A stretch of DNA of 64,000 bases. Source: Pseudomonas asiatica (GTDB lineage: Bacteria; Pseudomonadota; Gammaproteobacteria; Pseudomonadales; Pseudomonadaceae). The notes beneath the pieces are model-generated. The model was not told the origin of the DNA, searched no databases, and saw nothing but the letters and a program-made list of their open reading frames with translations. Of the stretch, positions 53,275-62,659 are shown piece after piece (within the stretch, counting starts at the first letter, position 1; the number at the start of each line of letters is the position of its first letter). The DNA lies in contig NZ_BLJF01000001.1 in NCBI RefSeq assembly GCF_009932335.1, positions 2,232,001-2,296,000 of the forward strand. Reading direction: 5' to 3'. The translations under genes were made by a program, and so were the position numbers.

Positions 53275-54891
53275 TTGGCCAGTTCGTTGGCGCTGGACGA
53301 ACGTGCATTGATCCTGGCGCCCCCGCCAATAGCCGCAGATACTGCTCGCCTGCTCGCTTCTGCGGGCATCGACAGCCTGTGCGCGGTCGACCTGGCCAAC
53401 CTGCAAGCCTGCCTGGCCGAAGGCGCAGGCCTGGCGATCATTGCCGAGCAAGCGTTCAAACAGGGCCCAAGTGCATTGCTGCAAGAATTCATCGACCAGC
53501 AACCGTGCTGGTCGGACCTGCCCATCGTGCTGCTCGGTCAAGGGAGCCAAGCGGCCAAGGGCTCGACCAACCTCCCGGTGGGCAACCTGGTCCTGCTGGT
53601 CGCACCATTCGAAAACGCCCAGCTGCTGCGCATGACCCAGTCCGCCCTGCGCAACCGGCGTCGGCAGTATCTGGCACGCGACCAGTTGCAAGACCTGCAG
53701 CAACGCCTTGACGCCAAGGCCGCACCTCCCGGCGAAGAGCAGCAACGCAGCGAGTTCGTACGCCACCAGACGCGCAAGATGGAGGCCATCGGCCAACTGG
53801 CCGGGGGGGTCGCCCACGACTTCAACAACCTGCTCACCAGCATTGGTGGCAGCTTCGAGCTGATTGACCGGCGCTTGCGCCAGGGTCGCAGCGATGGCCT
53901 GGACAACGTGCTGCGCATGGGCCGCGAGGCGGTGTCACGCGCCGCGCGCCTGACCCACCGCCTGCTGGCCTTCTCTTCTCGGCAATCGCTGCACACCCAG
54001 CAGGTCGACCTGCACGACCTGCTCCAGGCAAAACGCCTGAAGGCTTGCGTGACCCCGACCGTGACCCTGCAGGTGCAAATCGCCAAGAACCTGTGGTCGG
54101 TCGAAGCCGATGACCAACAGTTGCAGGAGGCCCTCGACAACCTGTTGATCAATGCCTGCGAAGCCATGCCCAATGGCGGTCAGCTGCGCATCGAGGCAAG
54201 TAACCAGCACATCGGCGCCGGGCAATTCGCTGGCGGTGCCCTGTGCGCCGGCGACTATGTACGCCTGCGAGTCATCGATGACGGCCAGGGCATGGCGCAA
54301 AGCACGCTGGAGCATGCCTTCGAACCGTTCTTCAGCACCAAGGCGATCGGCCAGGGCATCGGCCTTGGCCTGTCGATGGTTTACGGCTTCAGCAAGCAAT
54401 CCCAAGGACATGTCACCCTGCACAGCCAGATCGGCCAAGGGACCCGGGTGGACCTTTATCTGCCGCGCCACGTCGACCAGGGCCAGGCACCGGTCAAACC
54501 CGTACAACCCGTGCGAGGTTACCAGGGCCATCACGTGCTGGTAGTCGAGGACGACCCCCATGTACGCCAATTGCTCTGCCAGGCCCTGCGCGAGGATGGC
54601 TTCGCCTGCCACAGTGCCGCCGACGCCAATGAGGGCCTTAAGGTACTGCGTTCGACACAACCGGTGGATCTGCTGATCAGCGATGTCGGCTTGCCCGGCA
54701 TGAATGGCCGCCAGTTGGCCGAGATTGCCCGCAACCTGCGCCCACGCTTGCCAGTACTGTTCATCACCGGCTATGCAGAAACCGCCATGGCCCGCGAGGG
54801 CTTCCTGGAGGCGGGGATGCACCTGATCAGCAAGCCCTTCGAGCTGAAGCAGCTGCAGGCCCAGGTGACCCAGATACTGGGCAAGCCCTGA
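53275..54891 (+). CDS. soluble hybrid histidine kinase with N-terminal degenerate receiver, TTG start
   Basis: This 538-residue cytoplasmic kinase has a receiver-like N-terminal region (about 1-125) lacking a clear phospho-Asp (LAIIAEQAF, LPIVLLGQG). A short helix follows, then HisKA with phospho-His in GGVAHDFNNLLTSIGGSFELI. The HATPase has NACEAMPNGG, DDGQGMA and GIGLGLSMVYGF. The C-terminal receiver has phospho-Asp in LLISDVGLPGMNG (about residue 468) and Lys in ISKPFE. No ATG fits: AGGAG at 53263-53267 sits 7 bases before a TTG at 53275. It converges with another hybrid kinase gene. Confidence 0.87.
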   Translation: MASSLALDERALILAPPPIAADTARLLASAGIDSLCAVDLANLQACLAEGAGLAIIAEQAFKQGPSALLQEFIDQQPCWSDLPIVLLGQGSQAAKGSTNLPVGNLVLLVAPFENAQLLRMTQSALRNRRRQYLARDQLQDLQQRLDAKAAPPGEEQQRSEFVRHQTRKMEAIGQLAGGVAHDFNNLLTSIGGSFELIDRRLRQGRSDGLDNVLRMGREAVSRAARLTHRLLAFSSRQSLHTQQVDLHDLLQAKRLKACVTPTVTLQVQIAKNLWSVEADDQQLQEALDNLLINACEAMPNGGQLRIEASNQHIGAGQFAGGALCAGDYVRLRVIDDGQGMAQSTLEHAFEPFFSTKAIGQGIGLGLSMVYGFSKQSQGHVTLHSQIGQGTRVDLYLPRHVDQGQAPVKPVQPVRGYQGHHVLVVEDDPHVRQLLCQALREDGFACHSAADANEGLKVLRSTQPVDLLISDVGLPGMNGRQLAEIARNLRPRLPVLFITGYAETAMAREGFLEAGMHLISKPFELKQLQAQVTQILGKP

Positions 54892-54897
54892 ACCGCT

Positions 54898-56964
54898 TCA
54901 CTCCTCGAGCATGCGTAGCGCTTCATCCACCAGGTCCGCCAGCGGGAACGGTTTGTTCATCAATGCCGTGCCCGGCTGCTCGAGCAACTGCGCTTCGATC
55001 GGCTGACCTGCATAGCCGGTAATGAACAGGATCTTCTGCAACGGCAGCTGCATGCGCATGGCCTTGGCCACCTGGCGGCCACTGAAACCACCCGGCAAGC
55101 CGATGTCGGTGATCACCAGGTCGAACGGGCCGTCATGGCGGAAGCGCTCCAGTGCGCTATTGGCGTCGCCCACATCAATGACTTCGAAACCACGTTCGGT
55201 CAGGTACTCGCACATCACAGCACGCAAACCGAGCTCGTCATCGACCAGCAACAGGCGCTGCCTCCCGGCCATGCGCTGCGTCCGGTGCACAACCGCAGGC
55301 GCCTCGGGTACCGGGTCATGCCACCTTGGAAAAAGCATGCAGACCTTGGTGCCCTGGTTCGGCGCCGACTCGATCCAGGCGTAGCCCCCCGACTGGCCGA
55401 CAAACCCATACACCATCGACAAACCAAGGCCTGAGCCACGCCCGACCGGCTTGGTGGTGAAGAACGGTTCAAAGGCCCTGGCAATGTCCACGGCCGGCAT
55501 GCCATGGCCATCATCCTCCACATACAACGCAACGTAGTCGCCTGGTGGCAGGCCGCTCTCATCCGGGAAACACCTTGTCAGCCGCTGGTTGATGCTGCGC
55601 AGCGTGACATTGCCGCGATCAAGGCACGCTTCGCGGGCGTTGGTGCAAAGATTGATCAAGGCATTTTCAAGCTGGGAAATATCAAGGTTCACCGCCCACG
55701 GCGTGACATCCAGCTGCCAGTGCAAGCGCATCTCGGCGCCCAGCGTGCTCCGCAGCAGTGGTTCGCTCAAGCGCAATTGCCGGTTGAAATCCAGCGGCCT
55801 GGGCGCCAAAGGTTGATGACGGGAAAACGCCAGCAGGCGATGGGTCAGCTCCATGGCACGCTGCACCGAATCTCGCGCGACCTCGACATACGCCTCCACC
55901 CGCTCCAGCCGTCCTTCCTGCAGGCGCCGCTGAAGCAGTTCGAGGCTGCCACCGATGCCGGACAACAAGTTGTTCAGTTCATGGCCCATGCCCCCGGCCA
56001 ACTGCCCGACCACCTCCAGACGCTCGTTGTTGCGCATCAGCGCTTCGGATTGACGAGCAGCCTCCTCACGTTCCCCGGTGATATCCCGGCCAACGGCAAT
56101 CAGCAGGCTGCCATCGAACCGTGCACTCCAGCGAAAACAGTGGTAATGGCCATCGCGGTGGCGCAGGCGCGTCTCTATCTGCTCGGTATCCCGGTACTGC
56201 AGGCACCCGGAAACGGCCACCTCAACCTCAGCGCGATCTGCCGGATGTACCAGATCCAGCACCGGAGTGCCCAGTACCTGCTCTTCGGACCAGCCCAGGA
56301 TGCGATACCAGGCGGGGTTGGCGGCACACACCTTCATCTCGGGAGTGACCGTCATCATCGCATCACGCGACAGCTGCCAGAACTGCTCGCGCTCCACCAG
56401 GTGTCGCTCGACCTGCCGCTGGAATTCTTGCGCCTGCTCCCGCCAGTGGCGATGCGCCTCGACGCTGGCCGTGGTTTCGATCACCGCGTGCAGAAACCCT
56501 GCCACGTTGCCCAGTTCATCGTGCAACGGTGTGTAGCCGAACGCACACCACAACGGCTCCCCGCCTTGGCCGCGGCCAATATGCAGTGGTGGGTCCTCGA
56601 CAAAGCTCGAGCGCCCCTCGAGCGCCTTGAACACCCACGGCCCCATCGCCGGCCATTCATCGCTCCACAGCGCGTCGAAGGGCATGCCCAATGCATTCGG
56701 GGCAACCCGCCGCAATGCCCGATAGCCTTCATTGTGGACCACGCTGAGGTCTGGTCCCCAGACCACGGCACACGGAAACGGTGACAATTGCATCATGTCG
56801 ACGACAATGCGCAACGAAGCCGGCCAGCGCGGCAGCGGCCCGAGCGGTGTACGCCCCCAGTCGAACCGTGCAATCCGTTCGCCCATGAGGTCAACCGGTG
56901 CCAGCACAGACGGCTGCAGGATGACCATCGACGCAGGCTCGCGCGGCGTACCATTTGTGACCAC
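54898..56964 (-). CDS. PAS-containing hybrid sensor histidine kinase/response regulator
   Basis: This soluble protein of about 688 residues has a PAS-like N-terminal domain (WGPDLSVVHNEGYRAL, with a PAC-type GNVAGFLHAVIETT), a helical linker and a second PAS (SRDAMMTVTPEMKVCAANPAWYRILGW). HisKA has GGMGHELNNLLSGIGGSLELL, and the HATPase has NLCTNAREACLDRG, DDGHGM and GRGSGLGLSMVYGF. A receiver with phospho-Asp in LVITDIGLPG ends it. It is a relative of the neighbouring hybrid kinase. The start is uncertain: GTG 56964 has TGGAG upstream, ATG 56928 has none, and the frame is open to 57114. The input signal is unknown. Confidence 0.85.
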   Translation of the reverse strand: MVTNGTPREPASMVILQPSVLAPVDLMGERIARFDWGRTPLGPLPRWPASLRIVVDMMQLSPFPCAVVWGPDLSVVHNEGYRALRRVAPNALGMPFDALWSDEWPAMGPWVFKALEGRSSFVEDPPLHIGRGQGGEPLWCAFGYTPLHDELGNVAGFLHAVIETTASVEAHRHWREQAQEFQRQVERHLVEREQFWQLSRDAMMTVTPEMKVCAANPAWYRILGWSEEQVLGTPVLDLVHPADRAEVEVAVSGCLQYRDTEQIETRLRHRDGHYHCFRWSARFDGSLLIAVGRDITGEREEAARQSEALMRNNERLEVVGQLAGGMGHELNNLLSGIGGSLELLQRRLQEGRLERVEAYVEVARDSVQRAMELTHRLLAFSRHQPLAPRPLDFNRQLRLSEPLLRSTLGAEMRLHWQLDVTPWAVNLDISQLENALINLCTNAREACLDRGNVTLRSINQRLTRCFPDESGLPPGDYVALYVEDDGHGMPAVDIARAFEPFFTTKPVGRGSGLGLSMVYGFVGQSGGYAWIESAPNQGTKVCMLFPRWHDPVPEAPAVVHRTQRMAGRQRLLLVDDELGLRAVMCEYLTERGFEVIDVGDANSALERFRHDGPFDLVITDIGLPGGFSGRQVAKAMRMQLPLQKILFITGYAGQPIEAQLLEQPGTALMNKPFPLADLVDEALRMLEE

Positions 56965-57139
56965 TGTCGTGACTCCAGCATGATTCAGAAAAAGTACAGG
57001 CGCTGCGTGAATGTGGTTCACGTTAGCACAACACACGCCACCCAATATGGCGTACTGGCACCTGAGAGCTATGCTCATTAGGTTTTCCCTCGGGCCGGGG
57101 GAGCAACGGCCCATTCAGGTTGCCGACGGGAGCGTGGTC

Positions 57140-57826
57140 ATGAGCAAGAAAATGCTGGTGGTGCTGACCAATACAGCCAAGTATCCGACCCTCAAGCGGG
57201 CGACCGGCTTGTGGCTGGGGGAAGCGGTGCACTTTGTCGAAAAAGTCGAAAAAGCCGGTTACGAGGTCGATTATGTCAGCCCGCTGGGCGGCTACGTCCC
57301 TGTCGACCCGCATAGCCTGCAGATGGCCCCCGACCTGGACTGGCTGTGGTATGACGACAAGCGCTTCATGACCCGCCTGGGCAACACCTTGAGCCCTGGC
57401 CAGGTGAAGGCAGAAGAGTACAGCGTCATCTACTACACCGGCGGGCACGGAGTGATGTATGACTTTCCCGACAACCAGCCGCTGCAAGAGCTGGCCCGCC
57501 GGGTGTACGAGCACAAGGGCATTGTCGCGGCGGTTTGCCATGGCGTTGTCGGCCTGCTGAACATCAAGCTCAGCGACAACAGCCTGTTGCTCAAGGACCG
57601 TCAGGTGACCGGCTTCTCCAATACCGAGGAGAAGCTCGTCGAACTGGACAAGGTGGTCCCCTTCCTGACGGAAACCGAGCTGGGTGCCCGAGGTGGTACC
57701 TACAGCAAGCATGAAGACCCGTGGCAGCCGTTCGTGGTGGCCGATGATCGGCTGATCACCGGGCAGAACCCGGCCTCTACGGCCCAGTTGGCCGAAAAAG
57801 TGCTCGCCAGGCTGAAGCGAGGCTGA
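57140..57826 (+). CDS. DJ-1/PfpI (Hsp31-like) family protein
   Basis: This 228-residue type 1 glutamine-amidotransferase-like protein has the nucleophile elbow with Cys (AAVCHGVVGLL), the GGHGVMYDF loop and an N-terminal conserved Glu (TGLWLGEAVHFVEKVEKAGYEVDYVSPLGG). These match the Hsp31/glyoxalase III subgroup. It may act as a glyoxalase, deglycase or chaperone; the sequence does not decide. GGGAG precedes the ATG at 57140. It is divergent from the PAS hybrid kinase. Confidence 0.88.
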   Translation: MSKKMLVVLTNTAKYPTLKRATGLWLGEAVHFVEKVEKAGYEVDYVSPLGGYVPVDPHSLQMAPDLDWLWYDDKRFMTRLGNTLSPGQVKAEEYSVIYYTGGHGVMYDFPDNQPLQELARRVYEHKGIVAAVCHGVVGLLNIKLSDNSLLLKDRQVTGFSNTEEKLVELDKVVPFLTETELGARGGTYSKHEDPWQPFVVADDRLITGQNPASTAQLAEKVLARLKRG

Positions 57827-57952
57827 CAACGAAGTTCTGCTTTTCTGTAAAACCGCAACACTTTTGGCCTACAGCCGGAGCATCATCAAGCACATAGGAT
57901 CAGCGCTGACCTGTTCAACCCGAACAGCAAGGTTCAACGGAGCGGCGGTCCT

Positions 57953-58759
57953 ATGGCAGCAATACCGAGTCTCGGCATCAACTGGCGGAAGTTACTGTTG
58001 ATATTGTCCATCGGCGCAATACCGGTACTGTCCGGGTTACTGATGATGAACTATCAACTGGATAGAAAACTTGAGGAGAATGCCAAGGTTTCTGTTCAAG
58101 AGGCGATTTTCAGCATCGACCAGGCACTGGGCCGCATGGAAGGCGATCTGGACCTGATCCTGCCATTGGCAGGCAAGCCCTGTGACGAAGTACTTGGTAC
58201 GCTGGAGCAGAGAGTCGCCAACAGCCCGCACCTTCGTTCACTGATACTCACCCGCGACCAACAAGCGTATTGTGCGACGGACATGGACCCTTTGGCGTAT
58301 AACTCGGCTTTTGCCCTGTCCGGACGGCAGACAGAGCTGGCATTCGACGCTCCATCGTCGCCTAACGCGGCGATCATCAAAGTCCAGAGACCGAACAGCG
58401 ACCCTGGGATAATCGCAACAGCGTACGGTCGGCAGCTGCGTGACGAACTGCGTGCTTTCCAGGACGGCCTGACATTGCTTCTGGAATTTAGCGACCTGTA
58501 TATCTGGAGCGAGGGAGACAGCCGCGACGCACAACGGCCCTCCCAGGTCGAATTCACCGAGCGATCGGTTTCCCAGAAATATGGTTACGTGGTGATCGGC
58601 GGTTACCCCAAAGGATACGCCACCCAGGAGTTTCGCCTATCCCTGCATCAGGTACTGCCCTCGCTGGTACTGGTCGGGGTCGCCAGCATGTTCATCATGT
58701 ACCTGGGCCTGACCATTTCGGGCAAGAGAAGGGTTGATACCGCCGCCATCGAATCGTGA
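57953..58759 (+). CDS. orphan CSS-motif periplasmic sensor without EAL domain
   Basis: This 268-residue membrane protein has TM1 (about 13-32), a periplasmic CSS-type domain with Cys77 (AGKPCDEVLGTLEQRV) and Cys107 (QQAYCATDMD), and TM2 (about 235-252). It stops after a short KRR tail. The arrangement equals the N-terminal half of the CSS-EAL phosphodiesterase at 60153 (Cys78, Cys108, PCDEV shared), but there is no EAL domain and no continuation in any frame, since hpd begins on the other strand at once. CSS cysteines in EAL relatives form a regulatory disulphide. Whether this is a partner subunit or a remnant is unclear. Confidence 0.75.
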   Translation: MAAIPSLGINWRKLLLILSIGAIPVLSGLLMMNYQLDRKLEENAKVSVQEAIFSIDQALGRMEGDLDLILPLAGKPCDEVLGTLEQRVANSPHLRSLILTRDQQAYCATDMDPLAYNSAFALSGRQTELAFDAPSSPNAAIIKVQRPNSDPGIIATAYGRQLRDELRAFQDGLTLLLEFSDLYIWSEGDSRDAQRPSQVEFTERSVSQKYGYVVIGGYPKGYATQEFRLSLHQVLPSLVLVGVASMFIMYLGLTISGKRRVDTAAIES

Positions 58760-58775
58760 CGGCGGTACCCTGGGG

Positions 58776-59852
58776 TTACTCGGTGCTCAGCACACCACGA
58801 CGTACCTGGTCGCGCTCGATGGATTCGAACAGTGCCTTGAAGTTGCCTTCGCCAAAGCCGTCATCCCCCTTGCGCTGGATGAACTCGAAGAACACCGGGC
58901 CGAGCAGGGTCTCGGAGAAGATCTGCAGCAGCAGGCGCTTGTCGTCAGGCTGGGAGGCACCATCGAGGAGGATACCGCGTGCTTTCAACTGGTCGACCGG
59001 CTCGCCGTGACCTGGCAGGCGCTCTTCGAGCATCTCGTAGTAGGTTTGCGGCGGTGCAGTCATGAAGCGCATGCCGAAGCCCTTGAGGGCGTCCCAGGTC
59101 TTGAGCAGGTCATCGGTCAGGAAGGCGACGTGCTGGATGCCTTCGCCGTTGAACTGCATCAGGAACTCTTCGATCTGCCCGGAGCCCTTGGACGATTCTT
59201 CGTTCAGCGGGATGCGGATCATGCCATCCGGTGCAGTCATGGCACGCGAAGTCAGGCCGGTGTACTCACCCTTGATGTCGAAATAGCGGATTTCGCGGAA
59301 GTTGAACAGCTTCTCGTAGAAGCCAGCCCAGTACGACATGCGCCCGCGATAAACGTTGTGGGTGAGGTGGTCGATGATCTTCAGGCCGGCACCCACCGGG
59401 TTGCGGTCCACACCCTCGATGAACTTGAAGTCGATATCGTAGATCGAGCTGCCTTCCTCGAAACGGTCGATCAGATACAACGGCGCACCGCCGATGCCCT
59501 TGATCGCCGGCAGGCGCAGTTCCATCGGGCCGGTTTCGATTTCCACCGGCTGGGCGCCCAGTTCCAGGGCGCGGGCATAGGCCTCATGGGCATTGCGCAC
59601 GCGGAACGCCATGCCGCATACCGACGGGCCGTGTTCGGCAGCGAAGTACGAGGCGATGCTCTTGGGTTCGTTGTTCAGGATCAGGTTGATGTCACCCTGG
59701 CGATACAGGTGCACATCCTTGGAACGGTGGGTAGCGACCTTGGTGAAGCCCAGCATCTGGAATACCGGCTCGAGCACGCCAGGGGTCGGCGAAGCCAGTT
59801 CGATGAATTCAAAGCCCATCAGGCCCATCGGATTGTCGAAGATATCAGCCAT
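58776..59852 (-). CDS. hpd: 4-hydroxyphenylpyruvate dioxygenase
   Basis: This 358-residue Fe(II) enzyme converts 4-hydroxyphenylpyruvate to homogentisate in tyrosine and phenylalanine breakdown. The iron ligands are His162 (IIDHLTHN), His241 (GIQHVAF) and Glu323 ([10 protein letters not shown]), one residue from the Pseudomonas fluorescens enzyme numbering (161, 240, 322). Length is typical. GAGGACA precedes the ATG. It is monocistronic here; the homogentisate genes are not in the window. It is divergent from the CSS-EAL gene. Confidence 0.97.
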   Translation of the reverse strand: MADIFDNPMGLMGFEFIELASPTPGVLEPVFQMLGFTKVATHRSKDVHLYRQGDINLILNNEPKSIASYFAAEHGPSVCGMAFRVRNAHEAYARALELGAQPVEIETGPMELRLPAIKGIGGAPLYLIDRFEEGSSIYDIDFKFIEGVDRNPVGAGLKIIDHLTHNVYRGRMSYWAGFYEKLFNFREIRYFDIKGEYTGLTSRAMTAPDGMIRIPLNEESSKGSGQIEEFLMQFNGEGIQHVAFLTDDLLKTWDALKGFGMRFMTAPPQTYYEMLEERLPGHGEPVDQLKARGILLDGASQPDDKRLLLQIFSETLLGPVFFEFIQRKGDDGFGEGNFKALFESIERDQVRRGVLSTE

Positions 59853-60152
59853 GTTCGTGTCCTCATCTGCAGCGAAAGATTATTGATTGCGTGGGATGTG
59901 GAACGGAAACGGCGGGGAGCACGGGATACCCCGCACGCTGCGGGCGAGGAAATCACCTATTATCAGCTTGAACCCATGGTATGTCATATGGACCCATTCT
60001 CGGCGGGCTTGATCCTTCGGCATCGAAGGACCTTATTGTTGTATTCGTAAATGGATTCTACATTGCGTAAAATGGTTTGTCGCCCTTTAGTTGCTCACCG
60101 GTCCCGACAAGCGGCTATCCTCTCGTAATCCTTTATACAGATCAGGGTCAGC
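59853..60152. other. divergent promoter region between hpd and the CSS-EAL gene
   Basis: This 300-base gap has no gene. The right half is AT-richer (60030-60085) and should contain the promoters. A perfect hairpin or operator TCCTTCG-GCAT-CGAAGGA lies at 60013-60030. I did not find a convincing -35/-10 pair or a known regulator site. Confidence 0.5.
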
Positions 60153-61739
60153 ATGCCCCTTACCGTCAAACGCCGCGCCGGCCTCGGCTGGCGCACCCTG
60201 TTGCCCTGGGTCGTCGGCGTGCTGCCCGTGGCATGCGGCCTGGCCGTGATGAACTGGCAGATCGAGCGTGAAATGCACGCCAGCAGCCAGGCTACCACCC
60301 GCCAGGTGGTGGAGCACGTCGAGCGCATTCTCGACAATCTGTCCAGCGCTGCCCATGCTCTGCTGCCGCTTGTCGACAGCCCGTGCGACGAGGTCCAGCT
60401 CATGCTGCGCGCCCAGGTCACGCGCAACGCCTTCGTGCGCTCGACCAACCTGTTCCGGCACAACGCCCTTTATTGCACCTCGCTGTTCGGCGCATTCGAC
60501 GAGCCGGTCAACCCCGGCGACTACATCGACGGCAAGCTGTGGCTGATGGACGGCAACTCGGTCACCCCTGGCCACCCGCTGCTGGTGTATCGGGCCAGCG
60601 ATGGCGACCGCGGCGCGATCAGTACGGTCGATGGTGAACACCTGCTGACGGCGCTGCGCCTGATCGGCCCCGATGAAGAGCTGCAGATCCGCGTGGGCGA
60701 TGCCTGGCTGGGCAAGGATGGCATCGTGCACAAGGGCGTGCCCCCTGCCGCGGCCAGCGCGAATGTGCAGCTGGGCTCGACCCGTTACCCGTTCAGCGTG
60801 CATGGCGGCTACGGCGCCGACAAGCAGGGCCAGCTGTGGCTCAGCCACTATCCCGCCCTGTTCGGTCTGCTGCTGATACTGGGCGCGGTGGCCGGCCTGG
60901 TGTGCCGCTGGCAGGTTCGCCGCGCCACCTCGCCCCGTGCCGAACTGCGCCGGGCCCTGGAGGCCGACGAGTTCCTGCCGTACTTCCAGCCGGTAGTGCG
61001 CAAGGGCGACTACCGCTGGGCCGGCGCCGAAGTGCTGATGCGCTGGAACCACCCGCGCGAAGGCCTGGTGCGCCCCGACCTGTTCATCCCCTACGCCGAA
61101 CACAGCGGGCAGATCGTCGCCATGACCCGTGCGCTGATGATGCACACCGCGCAGAGCCTGGCTCCCTTTGCCGGGCTGCTGGAGGACGGTTTCCATATCG
61201 GCATCAACATCACCGCCGACCACTGCCGCGACTTCAGCCTGCTGGACGATTGCCGGACCTTCCTCCAGCACTTCCCGCCAGGCCGGGTGGTGCTGACCCT
61301 GGAGCTGACCGAGCGCAAGCTGATCGAGCCCACGCCGGTGGCCCTGGAGCTGTTCGAGAAGCTCGACGTCATGGGTGTGAAGATCGCCCTGGACGACTTC
61401 GGCACCGGCCAGTCAAGCCTCAACTACCTGCGCCAGTTCAAGGTCGATTACCTGAAGATAGACCAGAGCTTCGTGGCCATGATCGGTGGCGATGCGCTGT
61501 CGGTGCACATCCTCGAGACCATCATCGAGCTATCGGCCAAGCTGGGCCTGGGCATCGTTGCCGAGGGCGTGGAAACAGAAGCCCAGCGCGACTACCTGGC
61601 CCGTCACGAGGTGGACTTCCAGCAAGGCTACCTGTTCGCCAGGCCCATGCCGGCTGCCCAGTTCCTCGAAGCGCTGGCCGCACGCCCGGCTGCGTCGCGG
61701 TTGCCGCAAGCCGCGCCCCCTGAGATCATGCGCGGCTGA
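60153..61739 (+). CDS. CSS-motif EAL-domain cyclic-di-GMP phosphodiesterase
   Basis: This 528-residue inner-membrane enzyme has TM1 (about 14-34), a periplasmic CSS domain with Cys78 and Cys108 (YCTS), TM2 (about 235-252) and a cytoplasmic EAL domain (about 268-510). The signature motif is EVL (residues 293-295, GAEVLMRW) rather than EAL, but the catalytic set is otherwise intact: NITADH, ELTERK, DDFGTGQSSLNYL, DYLKIDQSF, EGVETEAQ, QGYLFARP. It should be an active phosphodiesterase controlled by periplasmic redox state, as in E. coli PdeC. AGGG lies 6 bases before the ATG. Confidence 0.93.
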   Translation: MPLTVKRRAGLGWRTLLPWVVGVLPVACGLAVMNWQIEREMHASSQATTRQVVEHVERILDNLSSAAHALLPLVDSPCDEVQLMLRAQVTRNAFVRSTNLFRHNALYCTSLFGAFDEPVNPGDYIDGKLWLMDGNSVTPGHPLLVYRASDGDRGAISTVDGEHLLTALRLIGPDEELQIRVGDAWLGKDGIVHKGVPPAAASANVQLGSTRYPFSVHGGYGADKQGQLWLSHYPALFGLLLILGAVAGLVCRWQVRRATSPRAELRRALEADEFLPYFQPVVRKGDYRWAGAEVLMRWNHPREGLVRPDLFIPYAEHSGQIVAMTRALMMHTAQSLAPFAGLLEDGFHIGINITADHCRDFSLLDDCRTFLQHFPPGRVVLTLELTERKLIEPTPVALELFEKLDVMGVKIALDDFGTGQSSLNYLRQFKVDYLKIDQSFVAMIGGDALSVHILETIIELSAKLGLGIVAEGVETEAQRDYLARHEVDFQQGYLFARPMPAAQFLEALAARPAASRLPQAAPPEIMRG

Positions 61740-61771
61740 TCCACCTGCTCAATTCCCTATTCGAGGCATTC

Positions 61772-62659
61772 GTGTCAAAAGGCATTCTTTCGTCGGTCAT
61801 GGCGTCCTGTCTGTTCGCCGTGATGTACTTCTATACCTCTCTGCTCACGCCGCTCGATGGCGAGGAGATCTTTGGCTGGCGCACCCTGTTGACGCTGCCC
61901 TGCCTGACCCTGTTCATGCTTGTCTCGAAAGACTGGAAACGGGTGGGCGAACTGCTCGCCCGGGTAAAACACACGCCGCTGCTGTTGCTGGGCATGGTCG
62001 GCACATCGTGGCTGATGGGCGTGCAGCTGTGGCTGTTCCTCTGGGCGCCCCTGCACGGGCGCAGCCTGGAAGTGTCGATGGGCTATTTCCTGCTGCCGCT
62101 GGCCATGGTCCTGACCGGGCGACTTGTGTATGGCGAGCGCCTGTCACGCCTGCAGAAGGTGGCCGTGGCCTGCGCTGCTCTCGGCGTGGGCCACGAGCTG
62201 TATCAGCATGGCAGTTTCGCCTGGGAAACCCTGGTGGTGACGATCGGCTACCCGATCTATTTCGTGTTGCGCAAGCGCTGCCGCACCGACCATTTGGGAG
62301 GTTTGTGGTGCGACATGTGCCTGCTGTTGCCCTGGGCGCTGTATTTCGTGATCCAGGGCCCGCTTTCCCCTGCGGATCTGCAGGCACACCCTGGGCTGTA
62401 TGCGTTGATCCCGATCCTCGGGGCGATCAGCGCCTCGGCCCTGATCGCCTACGTGCTGGCCAGCCGCCTGCTGCCTTTCAGCCTGTTCGGCCTGCTCAGC
62501 TACGTCGAGCCAGTGCTGCTGGTAGGCGTTGCGCTGTTGCTGGGCGAAACCATCGGCCCGGATCAGTGGCTGACCTACCTTCCGATCTGGGCCGCGGTGC
62601 TGGTACTGGTGATCGAGGGTTTCAAGCACCTGCTGCGTCAACGTCGCCGTTCGGTGTAA
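61772..62659 (+). CDS. RarD/EamA-family permease, GTG start
   Basis: This 295-residue inner-membrane protein has about ten hydrophobic segments and EamA repeats. RarD-type features include [37 protein letters not shown] and [23 protein letters not shown]. It starts with GTG at 61772, 6 bases after GAGG. The substrate is unknown (the family is linked to chloramphenicol sensitivity and metabolite export). Its last 38 bases overlap the end of the opposite-strand TerC/CBS gene. Confidence 0.88.
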   Translation: MSKGILSSVMASCLFAVMYFYTSLLTPLDGEEIFGWRTLLTLPCLTLFMLVSKDWKRVGELLARVKHTPLLLLGMVGTSWLMGVQLWLFLWAPLHGRSLEVSMGYFLLPLAMVLTGRLVYGERLSRLQKVAVACAALGVGHELYQHGSFAWETLVVTIGYPIYFVLRKRCRTDHLGGLWCDMCLLLPWALYFVIQGPLSPADLQAHPGLYALIPILGAISASALIAYVLASRLLPFSLFGLLSYVEPVLLVGVALLLGETIGPDQWLTYLPIWAAVLVLVIEGFKHLLRQRRRSV

